64,000 bases of DNA from NCBI GenBank assembly GCA_947685225.1, contig CANTUV010000033.1, forward strand, positions 52,615,001 through 52,679,000. The letters are read 5' to 3'. The translations under genes were made by a program, and so were the position numbers. The notes below the pieces were generated by a model. It saw only the letters and a program-made list of their open reading frames with translations, was not told the origin of the DNA and did no database searches. Positions 62,233 through 64,000 of this stretch are shown piece after piece (positions within the stretch are counted from its first letter, which is position 1; each line of letters starts with the position of its first letter). The stretch comes from Garcia nutans (Eukaryota > Streptophyta > Magnoliopsida > Malpighiales > Euphorbiaceae).

Positions 62233-62718
62233 ATGGCAGCCAATGACACAGACTCTTCGATGCCGGAATCTGGCGAGAATCCAGAAATGCAAAATAAAAG
62301 TATTGTTGAGACACTATACAAGGCATTAGCACAAGGTCAAATGGAGAGGGTGGCTAAATTCATAGCAAGTGATCTAGAGTGGTGGTTCCATGGACCTCCA
62401 CAATGCCAACACATGATGAGGGTGCTGACAGGCGAGGCGAGGCAGGGCGAGTTCATGTTCGAGCCAAGAAGCATAGAAGTAGTAGGTGACTGTATTATTG
62501 TAGAAGGGTGGGAAGGTGCACAAGCATATTGGGTTCATGTATGGACAATGAAAGATGGTGTTATTACGCAGTTTAGAGAGTACTTCAATACATGGCTTAC
62601 TGTGAAGGATATTAAGCCACATCATTGGGAAACTGGGCACCAAAACCACATTTTGTGGCAGAGCCACCCTAGAGATCTTTATAGCCGATCCCTGCCTGGC
62701 CTTCTACTGGCTGTTTAA
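62233..62718 (+). CDS. WUN1: wound-induced protein 1 / SAG20-like, 161 aa
   Basis: A single intronless frame of 161 residues with a SnoaL/NTF2-like fold signature of the wound-induced (WI12/WUN1) family. After a short polar N-terminus the domain runs from about residue 22 (SIVETLYKALAQGQMERVAK) through LEWWFHGPPQCQHMMRVLTG and VEGWEGAQAYWVHVWTMKDG to REYFNTWLTV and the C-terminal SRSLPGLLLAV. This family includes potato WUN1 and Arabidopsis SAG20, transcripts that rise with wounding, pathogens, ozone or senescence; the biochemical role is unknown. The start at 62233 follows a purine-rich context (AAAATGGC). There is a good TATA box 113 bp upstream. Nothing is missing from the expected length. 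Confidence 0.93.
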   Translation: MAANDTDSSMPESGENPEMQNKSIVETLYKALAQGQMERVAKFIASDLEWWFHGPPQCQHMMRVLTGEARQGEFMFEPRSIEVVGDCIIVEGWEGAQAYWVHVWTMKDGVITQFREYFNTWLTVKDIKPHHWETGHQNHILWQSHPRDLYSRSLPGLLLAV

Positions 62719-64000
62719 AGAGCTAGTGACTGGCTGGGTTGGTATGTAGCGTGCAATGAATCTACTCTACATGTTTAAAATCTAATGGAAAATGCAAAGC
62801 GTTTTCATTATGTTTTTCTGGAATAGAATGTGTGGTTTAATTATGAGTTTCGAATTATGTGGTATGTAATATAGTTAGTAATTAATTATATATGCAATTA
62901 GACAATCTAATTTGATAATTGTATATAACATGTTGTTCTTGTTAATGATTGTATAATTGACGTAGTACATTGAATATTGTCAGAAAATTGCTGGCTATAG
63001 TACGAGAGTACGTTTCCATTATAACAACTTAGCATGTGCTATAAATTTCGTTCCTTGCTAGGTACATATGAAGGATTTTTGTGGTTGAGAAAGAGAATAT
63101 TCTATGAAGAAAAATAGCACAAGATGTTCAATTGAATTTAAGAAGCAATTCTTTTCTGATTTTACTAATATCATTGTAATTCCATTATTTAGGGATAAAT
63201 TGCTAAATCAAATTGAATTAATTGTCACAAATGGTTTCACAAACCAAATTATAAACCGTTCTATTTCAGTTTAGTTTCATTGTATAGCTAAATTTAGTTC
63301 AATTAAAAAATTTCAGTATTGATAAATTCACTATTAATGAAAACATAATGTGCGTATTAAGATTATTATTTTCTTTTGAGGGGACAGATTATGCTTGATT
63401 ATTAAGACACCTGCAGGATGTTTAAGTCCAAAACATTTGTGCAGCTATCCATGAAATGAAGGCAATGAAGCGTGGAGGAGGCATAGTAATATACTAATAT
63501 TTTATTTTCACTTTTATGGTTTTTTTTTTAAAATCATAGGGAAGGTATGTTCATCTTGAATATTTTTATCTATGATAATTAATATTATCTCTTTTTGGGT
63601 ATTACAATATATATCAAGCAAGAACACCATTATTTTTGCTATTCTCATAATTCGTCATTGAGAATGTAGTGCCAACGCTATAAATGCCAACTAAAGCTCT
63701 TAAAAAATATTTTGATTGACAATTCAGTTATGAAGCAAGCATATGGAAAATACTCAACAAAATATAAGCAACGCAGGCTGCGAAGATTGTAGAGTCTGGG
63801 TAGCGCATTTATTTGTTGGACTTATGAAATAAACTTGTGGACTTGGACTCCGCATTTTAATTTAAAACGTTACACATTAAATTTATAGATTCTTTTCGCT
63901 TATACACTCACTCATCGTTAAGTTCTTTTTTTTTTCTCTCTCTCTCTCACTTAAATTGCAACAAAGATGCATCGTAAAAATAAATGAAATACATGTAATC
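62719..64000. other. 3' flank and intergenic region to the window end
   Basis: The first few hundred bases are probably the 3' UTR of the WUN1-like gene. Beyond that the DNA is AT-rich with no supported gene. A CT-rich stretch (about 63924-63951) near the right edge could precede a gene outside the window, but this is speculation. Confidence 0.4.

Noticed and set aside
1..64000. Prokaryotic-type defence, CRISPR or biosynthetic operon
   Set aside because: The gene structures, introns and repeats are those of a plant nucleus. No arrays, operons or bacterial signals were seen.

Overview
The window is nuclear DNA from a flowering plant, most likely a eudicot. Its genes have GT-AG introns and are SCAR/WAVE, a DYW-class PPR protein, ferroportin, a wound-induced WUN1-type protein and an SDR110C-type dehydrogenase. 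They sit in very AT-rich intergenic DNA full of plant transposons (Ty1/copia, Tip100-like hAT, Stowaway-like and other MITEs, tRNA-derived SINEs). I cannot name the species from sequence alone. I see no bacterial-type operon, CRISPR array or intact tRNA or rRNA gene.

Layout: 1-3.4 kb holds the 5' two thirds of a minus-strand Ty1/copia element that runs off the left edge. 3.4-9.3 kb is AT-rich and carries one complete SINE. 9.3-11.7 kb is a minus-strand ferroportin (IREG-type) pseudogene whose splice sites are intact but whose exons carry stops and frameshifts. 16.2-17.1 kb is a small three-exon Sel1-repeat gene. 18.1-20.2 kb is an intronless DYW-type PPR gene. 21.2-29.3 kb is a nine-exon SCAR2-like gene. 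All four of these loci are on the minus strand.

29.3-48.6 kb has no intact gene. It holds a hairpin repeat, short SINEs with target-site duplications, Stowaway-like MITEs, a long foldback repeat and a decayed 4.1-kb hAT transposon whose two ends can be proposed. 48.7-49.9 kb is a two-exon short-chain dehydrogenase gene on the plus strand. 50-62 kb is repeat-rich intergenic DNA with a clear 595-bp MITE. 62.2-62.7 kb is an intronless WUN1/SAG20-like gene on the plus strand, and the rest is intergenic.

The genes do not form a pathway; this is ordinary plant gene order. They act in organelle RNA editing (PPR), actin nucleation through ARP2/3 (SCAR), NAD-dependent alcohol oxidation (SDR) and stress or senescence (WUN1). 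I did not find a convincing new molecular system. The observations most worth checking are the ferroportin pseudogene, a very short (about 105-110 bp) SINE family seen as two copies each with target-site duplications, the proposed ends and inner tandem repeat of the hAT relic, and the single +1 frame break in an otherwise open copia element.
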